From: an uncultured Paludibacter sp.
Lineage (GTDB): Bacteria; Bacteroidota; Bacteroidia; Bacteroidales; Paludibacteraceae
Assembly: GCA_937927845.1 (NCBI GenBank)
Contig: CALFXE010000014.1
Coordinates: 7,575-71,574, forward strand
Length of the DNA stretch: 64,000 bases
Direction of reading: 5' to 3'
Shown: piece by piece, positions 26,479 to 36,861 of the stretch
How the letters are laid out: each line of letters opens with the position of its first letter
Position numbering within the stretch: the first letter of the stretch is position 1
The notes under the pieces: model-generated
What the model was told of the DNA's origin: nothing
Databases searched by the model: none
The model's input: only the letters and a program-made list of their open reading frames with translations
Made by a program: the position numbers and the translations under genes

Positions 26479-27882
26479 TTAATATAGAAATATTTTTAAT
26501 GAGGACTGATGAAACCCATCCTGAATTTTTATCAAATAAATTCCATTATGTAATAAAGGTAAGGAGTACTGCTTTGGAACAGACTTATCCCCAATATTTT
26601 TATCTATGACATTATGCAATAATTGTCCTGTTATCGAATATAGACTGATTTCTAATATTCCATTTCCCTGTGTATTAACGTAAAGAGTATTGTCCTTGTA
26701 ATATGCTTTTGGTGCATCTTGTTGAGCTGATAAAGGAGTTGAACTACTTGTAGTTGTCTTTATTTTTTCAAAGAGCCAAGGCAAGAAGTCCTCACGTTCA
26801 AACACATTATTCCAAACATCATGATTTACACCGGGATATTCTATATATTCCACTTCCGCACCAGATACCATCAATTTGGAATGCGCAGTTCGTGAATTAC
26901 TTAGCGGAACAACACCATCTGCATCACCATGGAAAATGCGCCAATACACATCTTTTACAGACGGATTGATTCTTTCTGTATTGACTCCACCACAAATGGG
27001 AACCGCAGCCGCAAAGATTTCAGGGAAACGGCATACCATATCAAAAGTTGCCATTCCTCCCATTGAAACACCTGTTATATAGACGCGCTTCACGTCAATA
27101 TCCTCCTGCGCCAAATAGATATCGATTAACTCTTTCACCTGCCGTTGGGCTGGGGCAAGAACAGAATTAACAGGAAAAGTGGTTGCATTGTATGATGTCG
27201 GTGCAGGTTCATAAGCCCAAAAATATTGTGCTGGACACTGTGGAAAAAGTACATAAGCCGGATAAGTTTCGCGATTAAATTTCTTTGCAAAAAGTTCTCC
27301 TCCATGTGTTAGTTGTGCATTATTATCCAAACCTCGTTCGCCGGCACCGTGCATAAAAATCACTAATGGATATTTCTTACCCACTTCGGGTTGAATAGGA
27401 GATAACTTTCTGTAATTTAATATTTCGCCGTTAGAACTTGTGAAAATTTCGCGTGTATATGCCTCTTTCGCAGGTATATCGCAAACATCAGGCAAGCGTG
27501 TAAAAACCACTTTCATCGTGTTTAGATTGACGCTAATGCGGTAACAGCCTGCATCATCTACAAAAAATTTATAATCGGTGTTTTTGTAGGCGAGGTTATA
27601 TTCCGTTTCACTTTCAAAATGCTTATGTCCATCCACTGCATTGATTGATTCAGCCCAACTGCGAGCTTTGATAAATTTCAGTTCATTATTATTAGTGCCT
27701 GTAGAAAGATATCCTTCCCACGAGAAAACGCCTGTTTCGCTCATGATCATTTCGATTGCTTTGTTTGTATCCCAACCTGCTTGGGTAGCACTTCCTACAA
27801 GATACAGATTTTGATAATCTGTAGCGATAGCTACATTTCCCCAAAAAAAGATACTAAAAAGTAAAAGTATTATTTTTTTCAT
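26479..27882 (-). CDS. Secreted alpha/beta-hydrolase (esterase) with N-terminal SusE/F-like module and T9SS tail
   Basis: 467 residues: signal peptide (1-20), one SusE/F-like module starting LYLVGSATQAGWDTNK (about 26-130), an alpha/beta-hydrolase domain (about 145-380), and a T9SS type A tail (about 395-467, ending IYLIKIQDGFHQSSLKIFLY). The hydrolase has the oxyanion-region HGAGERG, nucleophile elbow GVSMGG, acid HGDADGVVP and histidine GVNHDVW, so the Ser-Asp-His triad is complete. It resembles the PHB depolymerase/CE1-like esterases found in these loci, and may remove acyl or feruloyl groups from the glycan. The start is 3 bp after GH97. Confidence 0.82.
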   Translation of the reverse strand: MKKIILLLFSIFFWGNVAIATDYQNLYLVGSATQAGWDTNKAIEMIMSETGVFSWEGYLSTGTNNNELKFIKARSWAESINAVDGHKHFESETEYNLAYKNTDYKFFVDDAGCYRISVNLNTMKVVFTRLPDVCDIPAKEAYTREIFTSSNGEILNYRKLSPIQPEVGKKYPLVIFMHGAGERGLDNNAQLTHGGELFAKKFNRETYPAYVLFPQCPAQYFWAYEPAPTSYNATTFPVNSVLAPAQRQVKELIDIYLAQEDIDVKRVYITGVSMGGMATFDMVCRFPEIFAAAVPICGGVNTERINPSVKDVYWRIFHGDADGVVPLSNSRTAHSKLMVSGAEVEYIEYPGVNHDVWNNVFEREDFLPWLFEKIKTTTSSSTPLSAQQDAPKAYYKDNTLYVNTQGNGILEISLYSITGQLLHNVIDKNIGDKSVPKQYSLPLLHNGIYLIKIQDGFHQSSLKIFLY

Positions 27883-27885
27883 TTG

Positions 27886-30420
27886 TTATCTCAGAATTAT
27901 TTTTCTTGAAAATTCCAACTTATTTATTTTTATTTTAACCAGATAGACTCCAGTGTTTCCAATAGAGATTGATATTATGCCTCCATCAAATTTCCCATCA
28001 GTAATTTTTTGCCCCATGATGTTATATATCTCGAATTCAGTCGACTCGTTTTGTTCGATGATGATATTTCGTCTATCTGCATATACCCGTCCGAGGAATA
28101 CTTCTTTATAAGTAGACTCAATACCGGTCTCTGTGTTACCAATTTTAGAGATTACAATTCTATCCAAATTTGGAGCTAATTCATTATAGTTACCAAACTC
28201 TATCGTGTTGTTACTTCCTGCATTCAATTCTACTAAAATTGTTTTATGTCCAAGACCGGAGCCAGATTCTTTTCCAGTACCGGGAAACGTGTACTCACCT
28301 ATCAATATATCGTTTACTTTCACATAGGCATAGCGATTAATCTCTGCTGTGTAGTAGAATGTGAGGGCATAAGTGCCTCCTCGCACAACTTCAATTTTCT
28401 GAAACTTGAGTGGTCGCCCTTTTCCAATGAAAGCAACATATTTATTATCAGAACACAAACTATCGGCATCGGTCTTTACGGCGACACCAAAAGGAATTAT
28501 ATTTTTATCCGATTCAGCTTCGTATTTCAGATGATTAGGCGTGGCATAACTATTTGATGGTGACAATAACAAGGCAAATCCACCTTTTTCGGCGATGGAT
28601 AAAGTAAGTATATCGGTGGATTTCAAGTTTTCCTTGTACTCGAATAATATTTCGGACGGGCAGTTGCCATCTTTGTAAATATACGCATTATAAGTTTTTC
28701 CTACGGACAAAAAAGAAAGTTCTATTTCTACCGTTCGGACTTCATTGCTTAACGAAGCAACATACCATTCCTCACCCTTCTGACGTGATATCGTAATATA
28801 ATTTTCCAAGTCAGCCTCCAGACATTTAGTATCGTCCCAGTTGGCAGGTAAAGAACTGAGAAAATCTTTTGAGATATTATAGCGAATATTGTCCGGAGCA
28901 TCTGCTATATGCTGTATACCTGATTCGAACACAAGAGCCAAAGCCAATTGATGTGCCCAAGTAGTAGCATAATGAATTTTACCATTTTTATCTGCAAAAT
29001 CCACAGGATTGTAATCTGTAGCTCCCAGAGCACTACGTATGATAGCTGAATTGATATTATGACTTGCTGTAACCACATTCGGATTTTGAGTATAATAAAC
29101 GTTACTTAGTACTGCTTCGCTTGTAAGTATATGGGGAAAAGTTCTTCTTAACCCACTTGGTTTTGTGCAAGATTGGAGGTTTAACAGTAATTTCTGTTCT
29201 GCACAGAGGCTAAATAGCAAGTCGTATTTTTTCAACATGGATTGTGTATCATCTTCCCAAAAATCAACCTTCAGTCCTTTTACACCCATATTTCTCCAAT
29301 TTCTTAAAACGGAACGAAGTTGTTCTTTATCCTCCGGCAGCTTATTTTGGTTTACCCAAATAAATACACCGACATTTTTTGAGCCGGCATAGCTCACTAC
29401 ATTGTTTAAATTAATTTGTACACTGTTTTGCCAACCACGATCGAGTGTAAAATACTCCCATCCCATTTCTTGTGCCCAATCAATATATGTACGAATATTA
29501 GTCATAGATAGATAACCGGAAGTATCTTCTCCTCCGTAATTCCATGCAGCACGTCCGGGTTTTATCCATGATTTATCTATGATTTCAGTCTCAGTGTTCA
29601 AGTTTTCCATCATAATCGATTCGACAAGCACAGGCAAACTGCCTATCATTAGTGTGCGCCAAGGAGTTTGCATAGGCAGATTTGTAGTAATATTCCCAGA
29701 AATACTATAAACAAAAGCTCCAGCACTCTCATCTGTCGTTAGCGTTGAACCTGCATATTCTCCATTTACGGAAGCTTCTGATAGCAGTATGTAATTACCG
29801 TTTGATTTGAGTAGCAGGGGCAGTGAGGCTCGCTTCAAACAACTTTCCTGTGCCCAGTCCGATGCTTCAATTGTATTTTTATAATCTTTAGAATATCGTT
29901 GTACATATATTTCTTCCTTTTCAGAGGGTGCGCATTCGCTTGTTTCAGAATAAACCGCTATATCACCGGAACCTGCAACCACATATCTATAGGCGATACC
30001 GTCATCGTAAACCCGAAAAACGAATTGTATTTCTTCGTCTGATTTATTAAATACCGTTCTTAACTCATTGTATTTATTCGTATAATAACTCTTTTTACCG
30101 GAAGGCAATGTATATGTTTCATCAACTGCTTCAGATTGAGTGCTTTTGAAAGATAGTCCAAAAGAGAAATCTGCAAGAGATGTATTTATTCCCATTCTTG
30201 ATTTGGAAATTAATATCTTAGAAGTCTTTTTTACCTGATAAAACGGAATGCCGTCATAAAGGAAAAGATTTACTTCTATATTGTTATCAGGTGACTTTAC
30301 AGTCGACACAATATTTCCTTGAGAAATGCCTTTAGTACAGCCAAAAAGTATAAAGAATAATACCATCTTTACACGGGTTATTTTTATTATATGTATTCTG
30401 ATTCTACTGTTCATGAACAA
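27886..30420 (-). CDS. Glycoside hydrolase family 97 with C-terminal CBM and T9SS tail
   Basis: 844 residues. The GH97 beta-sandwich N-domain starts STVKSPDNNIEVNLFL. The TIM barrel has FTLDRGWQNS, GVFIWVNQNKLP, KGLKVDFWEDDTQ and LTSEAVLSN, and a GH97 C-domain follows. A roughly 130-residue CBM6/35-like domain (YEAESDKNIIPFG ... NLDRIVI) and a T9SS tail complete it. The Asp in KVDFWEDD fits the retaining branch of GH97 (alpha-galactosidase-like) rather than the inverting SusB type; this is from memory. The N-terminus is uncertain: translation may begin at 30420 or at the ATG at 30366, and LFILFGCTKG could even be a lipobox. Confidence 0.88.
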   Translation of the reverse strand: MFMNSRIRIHIIKITRVKMVLFFILFGCTKGISQGNIVSTVKSPDNNIEVNLFLYDGIPFYQVKKTSKILISKSRMGINTSLADFSFGLSFKSTQSEAVDETYTLPSGKKSYYTNKYNELRTVFNKSDEEIQFVFRVYDDGIAYRYVVAGSGDIAVYSETSECAPSEKEEIYVQRYSKDYKNTIEASDWAQESCLKRASLPLLLKSNGNYILLSEASVNGEYAGSTLTTDESAGAFVYSISGNITTNLPMQTPWRTLMIGSLPVLVESIMMENLNTETEIIDKSWIKPGRAAWNYGGEDTSGYLSMTNIRTYIDWAQEMGWEYFTLDRGWQNSVQINLNNVVSYAGSKNVGVFIWVNQNKLPEDKEQLRSVLRNWRNMGVKGLKVDFWEDDTQSMLKKYDLLFSLCAEQKLLLNLQSCTKPSGLRRTFPHILTSEAVLSNVYYTQNPNVVTASHNINSAIIRSALGATDYNPVDFADKNGKIHYATTWAHQLALALVFESGIQHIADAPDNIRYNISKDFLSSLPANWDDTKCLEADLENYITISRQKGEEWYVASLSNEVRTVEIELSFLSVGKTYNAYIYKDGNCPSEILFEYKENLKSTDILTLSIAEKGGFALLLSPSNSYATPNHLKYEAESDKNIIPFGVAVKTDADSLCSDNKYVAFIGKGRPLKFQKIEVVRGGTYALTFYYTAEINRYAYVKVNDILIGEYTFPGTGKESGSGLGHKTILVELNAGSNNTIEFGNYNELAPNLDRIVISKIGNTETGIESTYKEVFLGRVYADRRNIIIEQNESTEFEIYNIMGQKITDGKFDGGIISISIGNTGVYLVKIKINKLEFSRKIILR

Positions 30421-30432
30421 CGATTATTTAAC

Positions 30433-32022
30433 TCACCTTACTATTACTTTTTCTGCATAACTCTTTCCTGAAGCAATAAATTTCACAATGTAAATACCAC
30501 TTTCTACAGGAAACTCGTATATCCCCATATGAATATTATACGTAGCTATAAGATGTCCTGATAAATTGAATATGTAGCATTTAGCTTTGTCTTCTGAGTC
30601 AATCACTATCTTTTTTTGTAAGGAATATACCATGATGCTTTTATTGTCTGTGTCCAACGATGATAAAGACGATGTGTTTGTACTTCCGAACAATTGCCAT
30701 TTAAGTAACTGAAATGCATCTGCTCCATTGTTTTGAGTAACTCGTAAACGATAACCTTTGTACAGCTTTTCATCTTCTATAAAAAACTTCATAGTAGCAT
30801 AGCGGGATGGAAATATGAAGTCTGATACCTCATCTAAAATTACCCAATCTCTGTCAAAACCTTCTAAAACCCACGATTTGGGATCTCTTTCAGGATAATC
30901 CTGACATGACGTCAACGTATAATAATTTAGTTTAGAGAGATTTTCCAATTCTACATCCACCCAAAACGAAGTTGCACTATGCCAATAGTATTTACGTGAC
31001 ATATCCCGATCGAAAAGATTATAATACCTTTCATCAAAAGAACCTGAAACTCCCAATGGATCTCCTAATGTTTTCTGACTGATGTTCATCCCTTCTGTCA
31101 TATCCACAGGGAAATTCTTATTATTTGTATTCGGCAAATAAGGGATTCCAAACAATTGTATTTCTCCTATTTTTCCATCATAAGCAGTAATCCGATAATA
31201 TTTAGCCGCTTTTGATTTATCGGAATGTGGAGTTCTGCCTATGTGAAATATAATAGCATCCGGTAAATCATCGGTATTGGTAGGACTAACCAATAAATAT
31301 GAATTGCCATCAACGGAATATTCTATCTTCCAATTTTTCACATCAGAGGTGCTGCCGTTGCCTGCTGAAAACAAATAACTTGTCAAAAGGTAAGGCATAT
31401 CACATTCAATTTTTATTTCTGCCGAACTTTCGCTGAAAGTGTAAACTGTTGATGTGTTATTATCAGTCACATTGTTTATTCCGACAATTGTTCTGTTGGA
31501 TGTAACAAGTGCATCATCAGTCAAATCATAAGAAAAAGCTACATTTAGCGGTTCAGGACGGGGTATTGTAACGGAAGTTTTTACTATTTCAAATTTATCA
31601 ATGTTCGGTCCTCCTCCATTATGCGGAGTTATTACAATAGTATTACTACCTTTATCTAAATAAATATAAGTAACCATCACGGCAACAGGTGGTCTGTTCC
31701 AATCTTCCGTAGCTGTAGGCATAGTAACAGCCACTTTCGGGTAGTTACCTGATTGTATCGCTATAGATCGTATATGCATACTTGTATAATATGTTTTAAA
31801 CTCGTAAGTACCTTCCTCAGTAATATCTATATTCCGAAATACCAACTTGCTTCCCGGATCATTATCACCCACATAAGCGTTACCGGAATAACCGTTAACA
31901 TACTTCTTTTTTACGGGAGGTGTAAGATCAGCATTCTCAGCTTCCAGTGTATATAATATTTCTTGCGAGAAAGAATGCACACAACATAAAGAGAAAAAGA
32001 TAAGGAATAAAAACGATCTCAT
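30433..32022 (-). CDS. Exported CBM/discoidin-domain protein with T9SS tail (no catalytic domain)
   Basis: 529 residues: signal peptide, a CBM6/35-like module (LEAENADLTPPVKKKYVNGY at about 24 to NIDKFEIVKT at about 150), an F5/8 type C (discoidin)-like region (about 170-300), a second one (about 305-450, with YPERDPKSWVLEGFD), then a T9SS type A tail. No glycosidase domain is present, so it is probably a glycan-binding or scaffold-like surface protein. Its start overlaps the GH3 stop by 4 bp (translational coupling). It is paralogous to the 687-residue protein at 34760-36823. Confidence 0.8.
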   Translation of the reverse strand: MRSFLFLIFFSLCCVHSFSQEILYTLEAENADLTPPVKKKYVNGYSGNAYVGDNDPGSKLVFRNIDITEEGTYEFKTYYTSMHIRSIAIQSGNYPKVAVTMPTATEDWNRPPVAVMVTYIYLDKGSNTIVITPHNGGGPNIDKFEIVKTSVTIPRPEPLNVAFSYDLTDDALVTSNRTIVGINNVTDNNTSTVYTFSESSAEIKIECDMPYLLTSYLFSAGNGSTSDVKNWKIEYSVDGNSYLLVSPTNTDDLPDAIIFHIGRTPHSDKSKAAKYYRITAYDGKIGEIQLFGIPYLPNTNNKNFPVDMTEGMNISQKTLGDPLGVSGSFDERYYNLFDRDMSRKYYWHSATSFWVDVELENLSKLNYYTLTSCQDYPERDPKSWVLEGFDRDWVILDEVSDFIFPSRYATMKFFIEDEKLYKGYRLRVTQNNGADAFQLLKWQLFGSTNTSSLSSLDTDNKSIMVYSLQKKIVIDSEDKAKCYIFNLSGHLIATYNIHMGIYEFPVESGIYIVKFIASGKSYAEKVIVR

Positions 32023-34751
32023 TTTACTATAAATCTTTCGTTATAAAAAATATCCCCAATAGCATAATGGAGTAAATAAACCCCTGATTGAAAATTATCA
32101 GTTTCAATCGTATCTTTATTTGAATTATCTTTTACAACCTGCCCATTCAAGTTGTAAATCACGAGTCTTTCAGCAATACCATTTTTTATCTTAATTTCTT
32201 CTCCTGCTTTGACTATTGTAGGAATTATAGTGCTGTTTTTTTTTTCGATGGCAATTTGTGGTACGGAAGAAACATTATCAATTGTAGTAACAGCACTAAG
32301 TTTTATATCTCGTGATGAAGTACCCAATTCTATTTTATAGGTTCCGTTATCTATTGTGAAATCTTTCTTTTCCACTGAATAGTAAGAAAAAGCATCTTTT
32401 GAAAGTGTCATCGTAACTATTTTTTCTTCGTTTGGCTCAAGATATATTTTCTCATAATTCTTCAGTTCGCGCAAAGGACGGGGCACAGGAGAACTTTCTT
32501 GTTTGTTCACATACAATTGAACTACTTCCGCACCTTTTATATTGCCGGTGTTCTTAATTTTAAAACTTACTTCCAGTAAATTATCATTGTCATTCAGTTG
32601 CGTTAGCTGCATGTCCGACAGTTGGAATATCGTATAAGATAACCCGAATCCGAAAGGATATTGGACTTCCCTATTCAGTTTATCATATCCTCTATATCCT
32701 ACAAAAACGCCTTCTGTAAACTTCACATGTTTGTCGCCGTCGGTATCATAATAGCTGTTATAAACAGGATTGTCTTCCCACCTCTTTTCAAAAGTAACGG
32801 GCAATTTTCCCGAAGGACTTAAATTGCCGAGCAACACTTCCGCCATAGCTGTTCCGGCTTCTTGTCCGCCGTACCAACCCCAGAGAAGACCTTTCAGTTT
32901 TGGTTCCCAATCCTGCATATAAATATTACCACCACCATTTACAACCGCTACCATCGGTGTTGCGGATTGTTGCGCTTCTTTAATCAAATTCTCGGAATGA
33001 GAAGGAAGCTTGAAAGAGCGGTCGCTTGCTTCACCTTCACTTGCCGAACTGTGCCCTATAAATGCAACAATAATATCTGCGTTGTCTAACTCAGTTTTAA
33101 AACGGTTTTCATCACCCGGTTTAGCCCAAGCAAAATCAACAGACGCACCGCCACCCGCCTGAAAATACTCAAGGCGTATCGCATATTTCTGACCGACTGT
33201 CAACGCTTTGGAATATTTGCGTTCCCTTAATCCTCCATCGAAAAATTCACTTATAACTTCAATATTGTCGATGAACAAGCGATATCCATCATCACCGCTT
33301 ACTATAAATTCGTACGTACCTGACTGGACAGGACGAAGTTCACCTGTCCACCGTACTGAAAAATCATTTTTATTCACTCCCGGAACTCCGCTTCCCATCG
33401 TCCACTCAAAACCTATCCGCTTGTCAGTACGCGTGGCAACAGGAGTACCTGAAAGATTTTTATTGTTGAAATATTCGCCTTTTAAACCGTTTTCATTGGA
33501 GGAAGAGGAAGTAAACAATACATCCTGCATGTGGTCGTATTTATCAACAAATTTCACATTAAAGCCTTTTTGTTCACCAAGTGCTTTCAGTCCGTCAAAA
33601 TAAGATACATAGCTGAAAGGCGTTACTAATCCGCTACCGCCACCCGCAGCAAATATGAGGGCATTGTTACCAATGACAGCTATATTCTTCATGCTTTCCG
33701 ATTTCTTTAACGGAAGAATATTATCGCTATTTTTCAGCAAAACAATTCCATCTCTCGATACATCTAATGAAGTTTGCACCGTAGCCGGATTGTTTAACGG
33801 AATGTTCGTATCTAATTGCTCTCTATCAAAAAATCCAAAAGCAATCAACGTTCGCAAGATATGTTTTACTTTTAAATCAATGTCTTCCATTGAAATTTCT
33901 CCGGTAGCAAGGTATTTACGCAAAGCATCTTCATTTTGAATTTCATTACCTGCCATTTCCAAATCCATTCCACCCTTAACAGCCGGAACGCAATTGTGGG
34001 TTGAACCCCAGTCAGACATTACAAGTCCCTTAAATCCCCATCGGTTTCGTAGTGTTCCTTTTAACAACCAAGGGTCTTCTGTAGTCCAGACGCCATTGAG
34101 TAAATTATAACTCGTCATAATAGCACCCGTTTCAGCTTTTTGAACGGCAGACTTAAAAGCCGGAAAATATATTTCGTTTAACGTACGTTCATCAATATCC
34201 GAACTTATAAAATTACGGTCGTATTCCTGATAGTTGGCGGTAAAATGTTTGATAACAGCCATTACGCCGTTACCCTGCAACCCTTTGATATAATTCGTTG
34301 ACGTCTGTGCGGTGAGATAGGGATCTTCACCCATATATTCGAAGTTACGCCCACACATGGGTGCACGATGTATATTCACACCAGGACCAAGCAATATCTG
34401 TACACCTCTTGCTTTACAATCAGATGCTATAGCTGCACCATATTCATGAGCAAGTTCTTTGTTCCATGTAGAAGCCAGCATCAGAGCACAAGGATAAGCG
34501 GTAGAAGCTCCCCATGTAGTTAAACCCTGCGTGGCATCTGACATTTTTACCGAAGGAATACCTATACGAGGGAAAGATTTGGTAAACATCCAATTCTCAC
34601 CACCAATATAAATGAGTTTTTCCCTTACGGTCATATTCTTTAATAAATCATCGGCTCTTTCTTCCACTTCCGGCGTCAACCAAGATTGTGAAAAAACGGA
34701 TATTGAACAAAAGAGAAATGCTAATGCGAATATTATTTTTATAGATTTCAT
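32019..34751 (-). CDS. Glycoside hydrolase family 3 with inserted PA14 domain and T9SS tail
   Basis: 910 residues. Signal peptide to about 22. The GH3 N-domain has the conserved KHFTANYQEYDR and catalytic nucleophile D247 in GLVMSDWGSTHN. The (alpha/beta)6 sandwich domain is interrupted at about 425-560 by a PA14 domain (NGLKGEYFNN ... VDFAWAKPG). A fibronectin-III-like domain and a T9SS type A tail follow. This is the beta-glucosidase branch that carries PA14, where PA14 shapes the active site entrance. The substrate is not readable from sequence. Most likely secreted. Confidence 0.92.
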   Translation of the reverse strand: MKSIKIIFALAFLFCSISVFSQSWLTPEVEERADDLLKNMTVREKLIYIGGENWMFTKSFPRIGIPSVKMSDATQGLTTWGASTAYPCALMLASTWNKELAHEYGAAIASDCKARGVQILLGPGVNIHRAPMCGRNFEYMGEDPYLTAQTSTNYIKGLQGNGVMAVIKHFTANYQEYDRNFISSDIDERTLNEIYFPAFKSAVQKAETGAIMTSYNLLNGVWTTEDPWLLKGTLRNRWGFKGLVMSDWGSTHNCVPAVKGGMDLEMAGNEIQNEDALRKYLATGEISMEDIDLKVKHILRTLIAFGFFDREQLDTNIPLNNPATVQTSLDVSRDGIVLLKNSDNILPLKKSESMKNIAVIGNNALIFAAGGGSGLVTPFSYVSYFDGLKALGEQKGFNVKFVDKYDHMQDVLFTSSSSNENGLKGEYFNNKNLSGTPVATRTDKRIGFEWTMGSGVPGVNKNDFSVRWTGELRPVQSGTYEFIVSGDDGYRLFIDNIEVISEFFDGGLRERKYSKALTVGQKYAIRLEYFQAGGGASVDFAWAKPGDENRFKTELDNADIIVAFIGHSSASEGEASDRSFKLPSHSENLIKEAQQSATPMVAVVNGGGNIYMQDWEPKLKGLLWGWYGGQEAGTAMAEVLLGNLSPSGKLPVTFEKRWEDNPVYNSYYDTDGDKHVKFTEGVFVGYRGYDKLNREVQYPFGFGLSYTIFQLSDMQLTQLNDNDNLLEVSFKIKNTGNIKGAEVVQLYVNKQESSPVPRPLRELKNYEKIYLEPNEEKIVTMTLSKDAFSYYSVEKKDFTIDNGTYKIELGTSSRDIKLSAVTTIDNVSSVPQIAIEKKNSTIIPTIVKAGEEIKIKNGIAERLVIYNLNGQVVKDNSNKDTIETDNFQSGVYLLHYAIGDIFYNERFIVK

Positions 34752-34759
34752 AATCGATT

Positions 34760-36823
34760 TTATTTTACAATAACTTTGATGTTATAATTAGTTGTTCCAT
34801 TATTTAATGCTACAATGTAGATTCCTTGGGGTAAAGAAATTTCTTGTGATGTAGATAAGGTGCTGTTTTTTAATACAATTCCTGACAAATTATAGATACG
34901 GAAGTTGATAGGTGCATTTTGCGTTGGCAATATGTGTATTTTTCCGGCGCTTCCCCAAACGGCATAATCCTTATTACTGACCGTTTCAACAGATGTTTCC
35001 GTATATTCGTTTCCAAATAATTGCCATTTTAGTAATTGACTATCGGCACTTCCGTTATTATCTTCCACATCAAGGAGAAATCTTGTAAAGCCTATATCAC
35101 TATTAATATTGAAACGCATGGTTGCATAACGGCTTGGAAAAGTAAATTCTGTATGTCTATCCAATTCTACCCACCCTATTTCTGAATTGTATCCGTTAAA
35201 AGTCCATTTTCTCGGGTCACGGTCGGGAAAATTATCTACGCTTGTAAGCGTATAGTAATCAAGTGTATATTTTTTGTTCAATTCTATTTCCACATAGTAT
35301 TGTTTAGTACCGTTCATAAAATACTTGCTGTTCAATGTACGATCGAACAAGTTGTAAAATTCTTCCGACCATCCATCACCAGATGATCCTTTAGGAAATG
35401 CTTTTACATTCTCTCGAACATTCAATCCTTCGGTTATATCTACGGGAAAACTTTTACCATCGGTATTTGCCAGATACGGTACTCCGAACAACTGCCATTC
35501 AGCAATCTCCACATCGTTGTTTCCTTTGGCTGTCAATCTGTAATATCTGGCTGCATTTGACGCTGCCGAGCTATAGTTCCTGTTTATTGCAAACAGAATA
35601 GCACCTGCTAAATCAGTCGATTGATCAGGAGTTAATATTTTCCATATGGTTCCGTCTGTCGATGATTCGAGTACCCAACGGCTTAAATCTTCATTACTTT
35701 CTAAACCAGCAGACAGCAAATAGCTTGTCAACACCACCGGATATGGACATTCTGCTGTAATTTGTGTAGAAGTCTGACTTGATATTCTATATATGCTACG
35801 TTCGTTATTGTCGTTTATATATGGAAATGTTTCATTGTTGTGCTGTGCTGTTATTATAGCTTCATCAGTTATATCTACATCATAGGCAAGATTAATGATT
35901 TTAGGTTTCGATATTGATTCACCCGTTTTATGTATTTCAAGTTTATCCAGATTTGGCCCATTGTCATTATTAGTTCCCAATGTTATACGGTTCTTTCCTT
36001 TATCCATATAAATCAATGTAGAAATTTCAGATGCCGGTGCATTATCCCAATTGGGAGAATTTTTTGTCGTAATAATAGTCTTCTCATACTGATTGACTTT
36101 AATAGACAATCTCCGTACTGAACCCATAGAAAATACTTTCAACTCATATGTGCCTTCTTCAGGAATTTCTACATCTATAAATTGCAAATAAGAGTTTGAT
36201 GCCTGATGAAAATCACCGATATATTTTCCTCCTGAAAGTCCGGCTATCGAAGACCCATCAAGAGGTTTTACTTTCAAATCGCCGAACAGACGTGCTGTTT
36301 CAGCTTCAAGTATGATAGGAAATTCTCCAGGTTTGGGCAGTTCCACATCGGTCATGAGAATTTCGAATTTATCCATATTCGGTCCACCTTGTCCAATTGG
36401 ATGTGGGGTAATTTTTATTGTATTCGTTCCCTTATTAAGATAAATATATGTACTCATTGTTTCTGTCGGTGGACGGTTCCAATCTTCGCTCGTTTTTGTA
36501 ATCGTTGATATAGCTTCCGTAAAGCTATTCGATTTCACAGCAATGGAACGCAACTGCATACTCGTGTAGTAGGTCTTAAACTCATAAGTGCCTTCTTCAT
36601 CAATATTTACATTGCTGAATACGATAGAACTTCCCGGATCGTTATCTCCTACGTATTTATTTCCTGAATAACCCGCTACTTCTTTTATCTTTGCAGGAAG
36701 TGTCAATTCTCCATTTTCCGCTTCAAGCGTAACAACCACCTGTTGTGCATTTAATGTCATTGTTAATAACACAATCGCCAAAAGAGAAAATCCTTTGATT
36801 ATATTTATCATTTCTTGTTTCAT
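34760..36823 (-). CDS. Exported protein with two CBM6/35-like modules, discoidin-like domains and T9SS tail
   Basis: 687 residues. After the signal peptide come two CBM6/35-like modules (VTLEAENGELTLPAKIKEVA at about 30 and ILEAETARLFGDLKVKPLDG at about 172), then discoidin-like regions (about 310-600, with FPDRDPRKWTFNGYN), and a T9SS type A tail (LSGIVLKNSTLSTSQ ... GIYIVALNNGT). The first module and the discoidin part closely parallel the 529-residue protein at 30433, so they are duplicates. This one has an extra module. No catalytic domain; probably binds the target glycan outside the cell. Confidence 0.8.
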   Translation of the reverse strand: MKQEMINIIKGFSLLAIVLLTMTLNAQQVVVTLEAENGELTLPAKIKEVAGYSGNKYVGDNDPGSSIVFSNVNIDEEGTYEFKTYYTSMQLRSIAVKSNSFTEAISTITKTSEDWNRPPTETMSTYIYLNKGTNTIKITPHPIGQGGPNMDKFEILMTDVELPKPGEFPIILEAETARLFGDLKVKPLDGSSIAGLSGGKYIGDFHQASNSYLQFIDVEIPEEGTYELKVFSMGSVRRLSIKVNQYEKTIITTKNSPNWDNAPASEISTLIYMDKGKNRITLGTNNDNGPNLDKLEIHKTGESISKPKIINLAYDVDITDEAIITAQHNNETFPYINDNNERSIYRISSQTSTQITAECPYPVVLTSYLLSAGLESNEDLSRWVLESSTDGTIWKILTPDQSTDLAGAILFAINRNYSSAASNAARYYRLTAKGNNDVEIAEWQLFGVPYLANTDGKSFPVDITEGLNVRENVKAFPKGSSGDGWSEEFYNLFDRTLNSKYFMNGTKQYYVEIELNKKYTLDYYTLTSVDNFPDRDPRKWTFNGYNSEIGWVELDRHTEFTFPSRYATMRFNINSDIGFTRFLLDVEDNNGSADSQLLKWQLFGNEYTETSVETVSNKDYAVWGSAGKIHILPTQNAPINFRIYNLSGIVLKNSTLSTSQEISLPQGIYIVALNNGTTNYNIKVIVK

Positions 36824-36861
36824 TGTTATTCTACCTAAAATTACAAACTCGTGTTATCCTT

